A DNA stretch of 18,477 nt from Bacteroidota bacterium (GTDB lineage Bacteria; Bacteroidota; Bacteroidia; J057), in the NCBI GenBank assembly GCA_963169475.1, contig CAUJFT010000206.1:1-18477 (forward strand), read 5' to 3'. Positions 1 through 8,730 of this stretch are shown one piece after another. The translations under genes and the position numbers were made by a program. Every line of letters begins with the position of its first letter. Within the stretch, counting starts at the first letter, position 1. The notes below the pieces were generated by a model that was given only the letters and a program-made list of their open reading frames with translations, ran no database searches and was not told the DNA's origin.

Positions 1-444
1 GAATATACTCCTACAACAATTATAGAAATGATGCTGGAAATAAAACGGCAAACTCCCCGAAAACAAATAAGCACCTTGCCTCTATGCGGGCTTCCCGCCC
101 GTCTGTGGAAAAGCCTCTTTTCTTACTGTAAACTGCCAGACTCCCTTACTTGGGCTGATGCCTCCAAATCTCAAATTATTCAACTTGCGGAAGCCCTTAC
201 CATGTCTGAATTTATGATTATAGGGAAAAATACTTTTAAAGAGGAATTTGTTACTTGCGGAGGCGTTACGCTCAAAGAAGTAGATTTTAGAACGATGGAA
301 AGTAAAGTAATTAAAAATTTGTTTTTTGCCGGAGAAGTATTAGATATAGATGCTATAACCGGCGGATTTAACTTTCAGGCGGCTTGGACTACCTCTTTTA
401 TCGCTGCTCAAGGAATCTCCAAAGCGATAAGCATGCAAGTATAA
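1..444 (+). CDS. HI0933/BaiN-like NAD(P)/FAD-dependent oxidoreductase, C-terminal part (5' partial)
   Basis: The reading frame is open from base 1, so the gene enters from outside the window; the first in-frame ATG codons at 28-33 are probably internal. The last ~65 residues show the hallmark C-terminus of the HI0933/BaiN flavoprotein family: TCGGVTLKEVD, then TMESK, FFAGEVLDIDAITGG and FNFQAAWTTSF. In this family that segment closes the FAD-binding fold, and the GEVLD...TGG loop contacts the flavin. The family reduces poorly defined substrates in the cytoplasm; some members are dihydrouridine-related or bile-acid flavoenzymes, so the exact reaction cannot be assigned. It converges on rny. 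Family assignment is firm; the N-terminal Rossmann motif lies outside the window. Confidence 0.88.
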   Translation, partial: EYTPTTIIEMMLEIKRQTPRKQISTLPLCGLPARLWKSLFSYCKLPDSLTWADASKSQIIQLAEALTMSEFMIIGKNTFKEEFVTCGGVTLKEVDFRTMESKVIKNLFFAGEVLDIDAITGGFNFQAAWTTSFIAAQGISKAISMQV

Positions 445-642
445 GTAGGTAAAAACTAAGAAGGTAATTGTAAATTAAATCATTGAATACCAATTATTTA
501 ATTTTATTATCTGTTGTTTATTTTGAATTAAGTACGATTAGTATGAACAAATAATACTTGTTTAAAAAGACATAAATAATTGACAATAAAAAAGCGAATA
601 ACTCATCATTCCTACCGGCTTAGGTACTGCCCTTACCGATAA
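445..642. other. AT-rich intergenic stretch
   Basis: This lies between the convergent flavoprotein and rny genes, before the terminator hairpin. It is mostly A/T with one more GC-rich patch at about 610-640. I see no convincing ORF, RNA gene or repeat in it. Confidence 0.5.
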
Positions 643-684
643 AAAACAGATAGAGGCATATCATTATATACCTCTATCTGTTTT
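643..684. terminator. Bidirectional hairpin terminator between flavoprotein gene and rny
   Basis: Arms 643-660 and 667-684 pair over 18 positions with one mismatch around a 6-nt loop. The core is ACAGATAGAGG / CCTCTATCTGT. Flanking A and T runs give a U-tract on both strands: T681-684 on plus, and the complement of A641-646 on minus. It begins 20 bp past the rny stop and serves two converging genes, so it is a textbook bidirectional intrinsic terminator. Confidence 0.85.
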
Positions 685-703
685 AATGTTTCGTTTTAGC
701 TAA

Positions 704-2341
704 TTATTTGGCATAAGCTACGGAGCGTTTTTCACGAATAACCGTAACTTTGATATGCCCTGGATACTGCATATCTGTCTGGATTTTCTGGGAAATATCA
801 AAAGCCAATTGGTCTGCTCCTTCGTCAGATACTCTCTCACTCTCTACAATTACCCTCAATTCCCTTCCTGCTTGAATAGCATAGGTTTTAGTAACACCTG
901 GGTAAGAAACGGCAATTTCTTCTAATTCCTTCAAGCGTTTAAGGTAACTCTCTACGATTTCGCGTCTTGCGCCCGGTCTTGCCCCACTAATCGCATCACA
1001 AGCCTGAATAATCGGAGAGATAATAGAAGTCATTTCTATTTCATCGTGGTGCGCGCCAATTGCATTGAGTACTTCGGGGTCTTCTTTATATTTTTCGCAT
1101 ATTTTCATACCTAATAAAGCATGAGGTAATTCAGAGGGGTCTTCAGGAACTTTGCCTATATCATGGAGTAATCCTGCTCTTTTTGCAAGTTTAATATACT
1201 TAGTATCAAGTCCAATTTCGGCAGCCATAATTTCGCAAAGGTTCGCGACTTCGCGAGAGTGTTGGAGCAGGTTTTGTCCGTAGGAGGAGCGATATTTCAT
1301 TCTACCCAGATGCCGGATAATGTCTGGGTGTAGTCCGTGAATCCCCAAATCTATGGCGGTACGCTCTCCGGTTTCAATCATCTCTTCCATGAGTTGCTTT
1401 TCTACCTTTTTTACCACTTCTTCGATACGTGCCGGGTGGATTCTGCCATCTATTACTAATTTATGAAGGGATTTTCTAGCAATTTCTCTTTTTACTGGGT
1501 CAAAGCAAGAGAGGACGATTGCGTCCGGCGTATCATCTACGATAATTTCTACACCAGTTGCTGCCTCTAAGGTGCGAATATTACGCCCCTCCCTTCCGAT
1601 TATCCTACCCTTTACGTCGTCATTTTCGAGCGGGAAAACGGTAATGGCATTTTCGATTGTGGTTTCTGCGGCGGTTCGCTGAATAGATTCGATAATGATT
1701 TTTTTCGCCTCTTTACCTGCCGTTACTCTTGCGTCATCTAAGATGTCTTTTACATAGGAAGAAGCCTTCGTTTTAGCCTCATCAATAAGCGCGTCCATCA
1801 GGTTTTTTCGGGCTTCCTCAATAGATAAGCCTGCTATCTTTTGAAGTTCTGCTACTTGCTTGTGTTTTAGTTCTTCTACCTCTTCTTGTTTCTTAGTAAG
1901 TGTCGCAAGTTGCTTTGTTAGATTTTCCTTGATTTGGTCTGCGGAGGTTTTGCTTTTTTGGGCTTCCTCTCGGATAGTATAAGCCTCTTGCTGCTCTTTT
2001 CTTACTTGTTCTGTGATTTTTTTGAACTCATCTTGTCTTTGGTTGAGGACTTGTTCTTTTTGGCGCGTTTGGTTCTCGCGTACATCTAATTTTTCTTTTC
2101 TGCTATTGGCTTCCTTTTCAAATTGAGCTTTACGTTGCTCATACCTTTCATTTACCTGCGCAAGTTTTTCTTGCTTCAGGTTTTCAGCTTTAATCTCAGC
2201 CTCCTTGCGGAATAATTCCGCACTTGATTGGGCGGCTTCCATCAGGCGGTTATTGGCTGCGGTAAGCAAATACCGATTAATGACAAAGCCGACTACAGCA
2301 CCTATTAGTATTCCTACTACAACTCCAACTAAAATTTCCAT
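704..2341 (-). CDS. rny: Ribonuclease Y
   Basis: This is a membrane-anchored endoribonuclease that initiates mRNA decay. Residues 1-24 form a glycine/valine-rich transmembrane anchor (VGVVVGILIGAVVGFVI), followed by a long charged coiled coil to about residue 180. A KH domain follows, with GRIIGREGRNIR at 245-256. Then comes an HD domain with the metal-binding HD pair at 393-394 in LLHDIGK and a second HHDE at 431-434. At 545 residues it is slightly longer than the usual ~520, the extra length lying in the coiled coil. The ATG at 2341 directly precedes the anchor, which fixes the start. It is the last gene of a probable operon with zapA (117-bp gap), and a hairpin terminator follows the stop. 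All catalytic motifs are intact. Confidence 0.97.
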   Translation of the reverse strand: MEILVGVVVGILIGAVVGFVINRYLLTAANNRLMEAAQSSAELFRKEAEIKAENLKQEKLAQVNERYEQRKAQFEKEANSRKEKLDVRENQTRQKEQVLNQRQDEFKKITEQVRKEQQEAYTIREEAQKSKTSADQIKENLTKQLATLTKKQEEVEELKHKQVAELQKIAGLSIEEARKNLMDALIDEAKTKASSYVKDILDDARVTAGKEAKKIIIESIQRTAAETTIENAITVFPLENDDVKGRIIGREGRNIRTLEAATGVEIIVDDTPDAIVLSCFDPVKREIARKSLHKLVIDGRIHPARIEEVVKKVEKQLMEEMIETGERTAIDLGIHGLHPDIIRHLGRMKYRSSYGQNLLQHSREVANLCEIMAAEIGLDTKYIKLAKRAGLLHDIGKVPEDPSELPHALLGMKICEKYKEDPEVLNAIGAHHDEIEMTSIISPIIQACDAISGARPGARREIVESYLKRLKELEEIAVSYPGVTKTYAIQAGRELRVIVESERVSDEGADQLAFDISQKIQTDMQYPGHIKVTVIREKRSVAYAK

Positions 2342-2458
2342 TTAATGATATACAAAAATTAATAAAGTGAAAACTACAATTCAAATATTATCGAATTGCT
2401 TAATTTTTGATGATTGGGTAATTGGGGCGAAAAAGGTACTCAGGGTTTACTATCAAGT

Positions 2459-2758
2459 TTACTCAACATACTGATTAATATCCAATTGTTTTTCCAGATG
2501 TGATAATTTTTCGATTATTAATTTTGTGTTACCCGCCTCTTCTCCATTTTTTTTGGACTTTATGAAATCAAGCGTTATTTCAAGGCAACACATTAAAACG
2601 ATGTCCACTTCGTCTCTCATACCATATTCAAGACGATAGCGGCTTACTTTATCATTAATCAATTTCACCGATTGCTGAACAGCAACGGCTTCATCTTCAT
2701 CTACAAGAACGGGAAAATTTCTTCCCAGTATATTGAGTTTAAGCGAATGTTTCTCCAC
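2459..2758 (-). CDS. zapA: Cell division protein ZapA
   Basis: A 99-residue protein with the ZapA layout: an N-terminal beta segment (LKLNILGRNFPVLVDEDEA), a helix (VQQSVKLINDKVSRYR), a central helix with DEVDIVLMCCLEITLDFI, and a C-terminal helix (KLIIEKLSHLEKQL) that forms the dimer/tetramer coiled coil. ZapA binds cytoplasmic FtsZ and cross-links protofilaments at the Z ring. Length is normal for the family. It sits 26 bp downstream of a small coiled-coil gene and upstream of rny, an order commonly seen in Bacteroidota. It is probably transcribed from upstream of the coiled-coil gene. Confidence 0.9.
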   Translation of the reverse strand: MEKHSLKLNILGRNFPVLVDEDEAVAVQQSVKLINDKVSRYRLEYGMRDEVDIVLMCCLEITLDFIKSKKNGEEAGNTKLIIEKLSHLEKQLDINQYVE

Positions 2759-2784
2759 TTTTATCTCATCTTACAATTAATGTC

Positions 2785-3060
2785 CTAATCACCAAATTTA
2801 TCTATACAACTTTCAATTTCCCTGATATACAAGTCAATCGAACGTCTAATTTCTTCTTTATTCGTAGGAGATAGCACTACTTTTGAGTTTAGTTGCTCCT
2901 CCAACGCTTCTTTTTTAAGGATTAGATCTTCATTCTCTTGCATAAGTATTTCAATCTTTTTTTCCATCTCCTCCCTATTCTCCAATAAAAAAACGATAAA
3001 ACGGTTCATCTTATTCGCTTTTTGTATTAAAATATCTATCTGCTCCTCAATTGATTTCAT
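2785..3060 (-). CDS. Small coiled-coil protein upstream of zapA
   Basis: A 91-residue, strongly charged, helical protein with no signal peptide. Residues about 25-60 have heptad-like spacing (ENREEMEKKIEILMQENEDL), and a second helix follows near the C-terminus (IDLYIREIESCIDKF). A short coiled-coil gene in this position, just before zapA, recurs in Bacteroidota. By position it is a candidate division-associated partner, perhaps analogous to ZapB, but I see no motif that proves this. It is the first gene of the probable coiled-coil–zapA–rny operon, with a 26-bp gap to zapA. Confidence 0.7.
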   Translation of the reverse strand: MKSIEEQIDILIQKANKMNRFIVFLLENREEMEKKIEILMQENEDLILKKEALEEQLNSKVVLSPTNKEEIRRSIDLYIREIESCIDKFGD

Positions 3061-3161
3061 TAAAACTCGCTACTAAACCTTAAAATTCCCGACTAAGGTA
3101 TATGTTTTTTTTTGAATAGCCAAAATTTTTAACATAATTTGAAAGGAAATTTATTTTAACA

Positions 3162-3169
3162 CAAATATA
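3162..3169 (-). promoter_or_regulatory. Candidate Bacteroidota -7 element for the zapA–rny operon
   Basis: On the minus strand this reads TATATTTG, an exact match to the Bacteroidota TAnnTTTG -7 consensus, about 100 bp upstream of the coiled-coil gene. I find no well-spaced -33 TTTG, so the call is tentative. Confidence 0.3.
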
Positions 3170-3199
3170 AATGACTAATAATCACTGTATTATTAAACA

Positions 3200-3229
3200 A
3201 AAAAACCTCTATACACATAGAGGTTTTTT
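3200..3229 (-). terminator. Intrinsic terminator of the large T9SS protein gene
   Basis: A perfect 13-bp stem (3200-3212 with 3217-3229; core ACCTCTAT / ATAGAGGT) around the 4-nt loop ACAC. It lies 21 bp beyond the stop codon at 3251. The A run on one arm and T run on the other supply U-tracts in both directions, but the position fits termination of the minus-strand gene. Confidence 0.85.
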
Positions 3230-3250
3230 GGGGTTTATCTTTCAAGAAAT

Positions 3251-6200
3251 TTATCGCATGAGTGTGATATTTCCATTGTAGATTTTTTCTCCAAGTTTTA
3301 CATTATAATAGTATATACCCGAAGTACATTCTTTTCCTTTGAGGTCTTTACCGTCCCATTTAATGCTTTGTCCCTTTGCATTAAATACTGGTTTCCCCCA
3401 ACGGTCAAAAATTCCTGCTTCAATGATTTCCGTCCCGAGATACTGAATCACCCAATTATCAAAGAAGCCATCATTATTGGGAGTAAAGACATTAGGGAAG
3501 AAGAAATCAGGGTCTATTACAATATAAGGATTGTGAACCACCTCGCTGACACACCCGTTTTCATTCGTAACTTGTAGCGTAACCGTATATTCTCCGGTAA
3601 ATCGGTAGGTATGAATAGGGTGTTGCTCGGTAGTAGTATTCCCATCTCCGAAATCCCATAACCAAGATACTGCATGCAGAGAAGTATCGGTAAAGGTAAC
3701 TATCGCTGAAGGGAGTAAAATAGTATCTCCCACTACTGGAGAAGAAGTAAACCCAGCAGTAGTATTACTAGAAACTGTAATGGCATTAATGTCTATAGAA
3801 TCGGTGCATCCACCGTCTCCTACAATCGTCAAAGTAGGGAAGTAGCTACCTGCCAAAGTATAGCTATGAGTCGGATTTGGTTCATTGGATATAGGGCTTC
3901 CATCTCCAAAGTTCCAGATATATACCATTGCATTTTGTGTCTGCTCAAAGAATCCCACTTGCAATTCGTCACACCCGGAAGGGTTGGTAGTAATATAGTC
4001 TGCTACCGGGGTGGGGTGTACTACAATGGCTACACTATCCGTACTATTACAGCCAGCTTCATAGACTGTTCCATAATAGACAACCGTTGAGTCAGAGATA
4101 CCAGTACAAATCGGATTCGCAACGGTTGTATTGCTTAGCCCCTGCGCAGGAGTCCAAGAATAGTAGGAGTTGCCCGTTCCCCCGGTTATATGAAGAAGAG
4201 TAGAGCCGTTTCCGCAAATTACCGTAGTATCTGCCCATACATTTGCCGGTTCAAAAGGAACAACAATGACAGTTACCTCATCATAGGTAGGGCATTCGCC
4301 TGCCACACTAGTACGAACCGTGTAAATAGTAGTATTCTGAGGAGAAACTAACGGATTTTGAGCTGTAGGGTCTATAATAGAGTTAGCATCTGGCATGCCT
4401 GTCCATAAGAAAACCACCGGAGTTGCCGGAGTAGTTCCCACAAAGCTATAATCAGACATAAGCTGAATCGTATCATTAGAGCAGATGATGGTATCTTGAG
4501 TAAGGATATTAGCAATCGGGGTGGGTTTTACTTGTACAAGTACATCGTCCACGAACCCTGTACATACATCAGAAGATACTTGAAGAGAATAGATAGTGGT
4601 AGTAGAAGGGGAAGCCCAAGTAAGACCACTATTAGGATTTGATAAGCCTGTAGTAGTACCCGTACTTGCTACCCATTGGTATTCGTATATAGTACCGAAT
4701 GGGTCGCCGTCAGCAAGTCCGTCTAACCACACGGAGTCTCCTTGACAAATATCTGCTACGGTTGGTTCTATGGAGGCTGTGGGTAAGGTTCTCACAATAA
4801 TCGTAACCGTATCTGTTCCTGTACATCCGTTGGAAGTGGCGGATAAAGTAAATAAGGTCGTAAATTGAGGAGTTGCCTGCGTATTAGGATTTGTAGCATT
4901 TGCAATCCCTGATAATGCGTCATCGGGAGTCCATACATAACTGTAATTGGGTCCTGCTCCTGTGGCATATCCTTGCATAGTAATCGTTTCTCCAAAACAG
5001 ATTTCTTGAGTAGGACCTGCTTCTGTAAGGGGTATCGGACTTACCCAAACGGTAGTAGTACTCATCGTATCAAGGGTAGTAACATCACTACTACACCCGT
5101 TAATAGATATTACAATAAGCGTATAGATGGTATTAGTAGAGGGGTGTACATAAGGGTTCGGTAATGTATCCCAGCCGGATAAGCCAGCACAACCCGGAGT
5201 ATTACAGCTCCAGCTATAATGATAGGGTCCAGGTGCTTGATTATTTGCAGCGAGTTGTCCGTTAAGGAATACACCCGGAGAGTTAGGCGCGCCGCATATA
5301 TATTGGTCTTGACCAGCATCTACCAATGGCTTTGGCAAAATCGTAACGACAGTAGAATCCAGATTGCTTACACACCCGTTGGCATCAGTCGCTTGAAAAT
5401 AGTAGGTAGTAGGAGTTACTCCCGGATTTACCATAGGATTGGCTACATAAGGGTTAGAGATACCACACAATGTAGGATTATTACAAGTCCAAGTGTAGGT
5501 AAAGCCAGGGAAGCCGGTACCGGGCAGTACTTGTCCATCAAGCATAACGGGACCATTTCCGCTACAGAATGAAATATCTGAACCGGCAGAAACCTGGGGA
5601 GCTGGACTAACAAATATTTGTTGAGTCATGGTGTCGCAGCAGAATTGATTACAAACAATTAACCTCACGGTTACAAGCCCGGGTGCAGTATAGGTTACGC
5701 AATTCACGGTGTCGAGGGTGCTATATTGAGGGGTTGCCCCATTTCCAAAATCCCAGAAGAAGGACTGCGTAGCGGATACCGAAGTTCCGGTATAAGCGAA
5801 ATTAATACAACTTCCCTGACAAATACTTGAATTACTTGCAGTAAAGTTCGCACTCGGGTCGGGAATTACATTAAAAGAGGCATAAGCCGTATCGCTGAAA
5901 CAACCATCATCAACGACATACATTGAGATTGTTTTAGGTCCGGCATTGGGATAATTGACGCAGTTAGGATTGGGGTTATTTGCGATAGGCGGATTTGCAC
6001 CCGGCATACTCCAAAAGTAAGAGGTTACATTAGGAGTTCCACAGTAGGAAAAATTAAAGCAATTATTATCAAGGCACTGGTCTGCAATAGGGGAGATACA
6101 AGCGGTTGGTCTTGGAAGAACCGTTACCAATTGACAATCTATTACAGAATTACAACCATTTTCAGATACACTTAAACACACGGTATAAGTACCGGGCGAA

Positions 6201-7987
6201 GCCCACTGTACTTCATAGGGACCTTGTCCGGTTGCACCATTACAAATGATACCTCCACCAAAATCCCAATTGTAGTTTGCATTGGGCGTAGCATTTCCGG
6301 TATATACTATCTGATTACATACTCCTTGACAAATATTAGTAGGGAAAGCAAAATTAGGAGTAGGAATCTGATTAACAGTAATAACCTGTGTAGTAACCGG
6401 ACTCAAGCAACCATTCTGATTTACAAGTAAAGTTACGTTTTTGGGACCAGGAGTAGTCCAATATACGTTATAAGGTCCTGCCCCTTGACCGCTTGGGGTT
6501 GCAATCCCTCCGTCAAAATCCCATACGAACCCTGATGTGGGGGGAGAGCCGCCGATATAAGTAAGTGTTACGGGTACGCCCTCGCAGACTACATTAGAAG
6601 TGGTATTGAAAGCGGAAGAAGGCACGGGGTTTACGTTTACAGTAACAGACCCTGTACCAAAGCAGCCTAAGGCATCTGTAACGGTTACATCGTAGGTTGA
6701 GGTCAGTGCAGGGCAGACATTAATGTTTGAACCGGCTAATCCTACCGGTTGCCACACATGGTTGTAGCCAGGCGTAGCACTATAATTTGTAGAAAGGGTA
6801 GCACATTGTCCTTGACAAATCGTCTGGGGAGAAGCATAGGCTATCACGTTAGGTTTGGGGCTTACTTGAACCACAATCGTATCGCTATTGGTACAGCCAG
6901 AGGCATTCGAAACATTGACGATATAAGTAGTAGTAGTAGCTGGAAAAGCTAATAGTGTAGGAGATACGATTGCTCCCGGATTCCAAACATGGGTAATTCC
7001 GGGCGTTCCGGATAAATTAGTCGAAAGAAGGGTAGTATCACCCTCACAAATGATAGGAGGAGTAGCAAAAGCCGTAACCGCAAGCGGCTGTACGTTGAGA
7101 GGAAGCCCTGCCGGAATAGAAACATTCCCACAATTATCTTGAACCGGTCCCACCAATTGAATGGTATAAAGCCCACTTTGGATGATAGGAGGAGTAAGAG
7201 AGAGCGTAAAGTTATCTTCAAAAGTTCCCCCGCCTGCACAATTGGCTCCGGACACCGCTGTAATTGTATAAGGTCCTCCTGGTCCCACAATGTTAAAATC
7301 CGAAACATCTATGGAGTTACAAAGAATATTTTCACTAAATTGGATATTAATGGTGTCAGTACCGCAAGAAGGGGCAAGAACTTGGGTAAAAACCGGCGCA
7401 ATATTATCAAAAATTATTGCAGTAGAAGCCCCAAAATCAATGGTATATCCAGACGCTCCTCCGGAGAAGTTACTTACATTCACTACATAAGTCTGCCCTG
7501 CTACCACCGGAATACAAGCATTACCTGGGGTTCCACCTGCTCCTTGTGTATTAAATCCGGAAGTACCGTTTGGTCCTGTATTACCGGCTGTGCCAGAAAA
7601 GTTACAACTTACTTCTAATGCGGGATTCGTAGCAATATCTGCACAAGAGGCATTGGTGATATTGTAAACCGCCCAATCATAGTCATCGAAAGGATTCACG
7701 GGGCTAATCGTAAAACATAAATTACCTGGTGAAAGCACAGTAAAGATGTACCATACATCATTCTGCTCTCCTGCACCCAAACAAGTACTAACGATAGGGT
7801 CAATCTCATTGGGGTTAGGTCCCTCTCCTTGGTAAGAATTGGGCTGGGTGTATGAGTTCTGACATATCGGAAGTGCGTTAAAGCAATCCTGCTCCGGTTG
7901 ATTCGGGGGAAGCTGTGCAAAAGCGATATGAGAAAAAACTCCCAATATTATCAACAATAAATACTTTCGTAAATTATTACCACACAT
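3251..7987 (-). CDS. Giant secreted multidomain protein with PKD/Ig-like modules and T9SS type B (gliding motility-associated) C-terminal domain
   Basis: A 1578-residue cell-surface or secreted protein. Residues 1-24 are a Sec signal peptide ending IAFA|Q. A conserved Bacteroidota N-terminal region follows (DCFNALPICQNSY, then DVWYIF), then an SbsA/Ig-like segment at about 195-300. Eight IC-x-G-type Ig-like modules lie at about 310-440 and 790-1320. PKD-like modules with WDFG/WNFGDG motifs occur near 490, 574, 746, 1357 and 1444, and a degenerate one (YFWSMPG) near 659. Residues 1495-1578 are the type B sorting domain: PNVFTPNNDGFFDNW, IFDRWGKPVF, WDGKDL, SGIYYYNV and a final ITLMR. Such domains direct export through the PorSS/T9SS. 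The modules suggest adhesion or a structural surface role; no catalytic domain was seen. It starts 57 bp after a small secreted-protein gene and is probably co-transcribed with it. Confidence 0.93.
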   Translation of the reverse strand: MCGNNLRKYLLLIILGVFSHIAFAQLPPNQPEQDCFNALPICQNSYTQPNSYQGEGPNPNEIDPIVSTCLGAGEQNDVWYIFTVLSPGNLCFTISPVNPFDDYDWAVYNITNASCADIATNPALEVSCNFSGTAGNTGPNGTSGFNTQGAGGTPGNACIPVVAGQTYVVNVSNFSGGASGYTIDFGASTAIIFDNIAPVFTQVLAPSCGTDTINIQFSENILCNSIDVSDFNIVGPGGPYTITAVSGANCAGGGTFEDNFTLSLTPPIIQSGLYTIQLVGPVQDNCGNVSIPAGLPLNVQPLAVTAFATPPIICEGDTTLLSTNLSGTPGITHVWNPGAIVSPTLLAFPATTTTYIVNVSNASGCTNSDTIVVQVSPKPNVIAYASPQTICQGQCATLSTNYSATPGYNHVWQPVGLAGSNINVCPALTSTYDVTVTDALGCFGTGSVTVNVNPVPSSAFNTTSNVVCEGVPVTLTYIGGSPPTSGFVWDFDGGIATPSGQGAGPYNVYWTTPGPKNVTLLVNQNGCLSPVTTQVITVNQIPTPNFAFPTNICQGVCNQIVYTGNATPNANYNWDFGGGIICNGATGQGPYEVQWASPGTYTVCLSVSENGCNSVIDCQLVTVLPRPTACISPIADQCLDNNCFNFSYCGTPNVTSYFWSMPGANPPIANNPNPNCVNYPNAGPKTISMYVVDDGCFSDTAYASFNVIPDPSANFTASNSSICQGSCINFAYTGTSVSATQSFFWDFGNGATPQYSTLDTVNCVTYTAPGLVTVRLIVCNQFCCDTMTQQIFVSPAPQVSAGSDISFCSGNGPVMLDGQVLPGTGFPGFTYTWTCNNPTLCGISNPYVANPMVNPGVTPTTYYFQATDANGCVSNLDSTVVTILPKPLVDAGQDQYICGAPNSPGVFLNGQLAANNQAPGPYHYSWSCNTPGCAGLSGWDTLPNPYVHPSTNTIYTLIVISINGCSSDVTTLDTMSTTTVWVSPIPLTEAGPTQEICFGETITMQGYATGAGPNYSYVWTPDDALSGIANATNPNTQATPQFTTLFTLSATSNGCTGTDTVTIIVRTLPTASIEPTVADICQGDSVWLDGLADGDPFGTIYEYQWVASTGTTTGLSNPNSGLTWASPSTTTIYSLQVSSDVCTGFVDDVLVQVKPTPIANILTQDTIICSNDTIQLMSDYSFVGTTPATPVVFLWTGMPDANSIIDPTAQNPLVSPQNTTIYTVRTSVAGECPTYDEVTVIVVPFEPANVWADTTVICGNGSTLLHITGGTGNSYYSWTPAQGLSNTTVANPICTGISDSTVVYYGTVYEAGCNSTDSVAIVVHPTPVADYITTNPSGCDELQVGFFEQTQNAMVYIWNFGDGSPISNEPNPTHSYTLAGSYFPTLTIVGDGGCTDSIDINAITVSSNTTAGFTSSPVVGDTILLPSAIVTFTDTSLHAVSWLWDFGDGNTTTEQHPIHTYRFTGEYTVTLQVTNENGCVSEVVHNPYIVIDPDFFFPNVFTPNNDGFFDNWVIQYLGTEIIEAGIFDRWGKPVFNAKGQSIKWDGKDLKGKECTSGIYYYNVKLGEKIYNGNITLMR

Positions 7988-8044
7988 AGGGGCTTATTAA
8001 TTTGAAATGATACTATATATTACAATTTTTAAATACCAATATTT

Positions 8045-8593
8045 TTAATGACCATTCAAGGTGCCACTCTGAACGGAGAACTGCATAATAGAAGAGGTGA
8101 TGTCTCCATGATTTCCGATATCTAATCCATTTGCGCTGATGTCCCAATTAAAGTTGAGGTCGAAGGTGATTTGGCTTCCTTGTTTGCTAATATTAATGAT
8201 TGCATTCCCTTGGGAAGATTGACCACCGAATTTTAGGGTATAAGGGAGAGAAACGTTTTGGTGGGAGAACTTAGTGGTTAAATCCCAGCCCGAATTTTGC
8301 AAATCTAATTCAAGCATAAGAATTCCGTTATTATTGTAGTTTAGTACATTTCCAAGTAGAACCAACTGCTGGCCAGAAGCATTCTGACCGAGAACAGGAG
8401 TCTTAATACGGAAGTTCCATGTCGATTGTCCCATATCAATGTCTGACCATAGTTTATCGGAGGAGACCGAAGTGCTGCTCACAGAACCATTTCCAGTAAG
8501 CAACAAAGTAGCACTACCCCCAAAAGCAGATTGAGCAACGGACAAAAAAACAGTAATGATTGAGAATAGTAGGAAAATACAATATTTACGCAT
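8045..8593 (-). CDS. Secreted protein of unknown family
   Basis: I choose the ATG at 8593 (182 residues) over the in-frame ATG at 8641. The downstream start is followed at once by a good signal peptide (MRKYCIFLLFSIITVFL, cleavage near AQSAFGG), and a candidate promoter element overlaps the longer version. The mature part is about 155 residues, almost all predicted beta strand, rich in S, N, G and L, with no cysteine. Amphipathic strands such as WNFRIKTPVLG and ITFDLNFNWDIS alternate, which might suggest a lipocalin- or YceI-like barrel, but no diagnostic motif is visible. It is followed 57 bp later by the giant T9SS cargo gene with no terminator between, so the two may be made together. Confidence 0.75.
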   Translation of the reverse strand: MRKYCIFLLFSIITVFLSVAQSAFGGSATLLLTGNGSVSSTSVSSDKLWSDIDMGQSTWNFRIKTPVLGQNASGQQLVLLGNVLNYNNNGILMLELDLQNSGWDLTTKFSHQNVSLPYTLKFGGQSSQGNAIINISKQGSQITFDLNFNWDISANGLDIGNHGDITSSIMQFSVQSGTLNGH

Positions 8594-8638
8594 AGTCTTA
8601 TTAATTCTTAATGATGAGACCTTCTTTATTTTAGCAGG

Positions 8639-8646
8639 CAAAAGTA
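8639..8646 (-). promoter_or_regulatory. Candidate -7 promoter element for the secreted-protein/T9SS cargo pair
   Basis: On the minus strand this reads TACTTTTG, an exact match to TAnnTTTG. Transcription from it would start around 8632 and leave a leader of roughly 40 nt before the ATG at 8593. That supports the shorter start for the gene. A -33 element is not evident. Confidence 0.4.
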
Positions 8647-8730
8647 ATGATATTTATGAAAACTTTGATACTTTTTTATTTTTATATGTATAAAACGATG
8701 TATGAACTGTAAAATGTAGCCTTCAATCAG

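Noticed and set aside
2342..2458. 6S RNA between zapA and rny
   Set aside because: The gap is only 117 bp, too short for a usual 6S RNA, and no large open-bubble hairpin is apparent.
7139..7618. 159-residue plus-strand ORF, and several other ORFs opposite the giant T9SS gene
   Set aside because: They are antisense shadows of a gene with clear domains. Their translations are low-complexity, basic and without signals or motifs.
3251..7987. Direct repeats suggestive of CRISPR or tandem array
   Set aside because: The repetitiveness is at protein-module level (PKD/Ig-like); the DNA copies are diverged and irregularly spaced.
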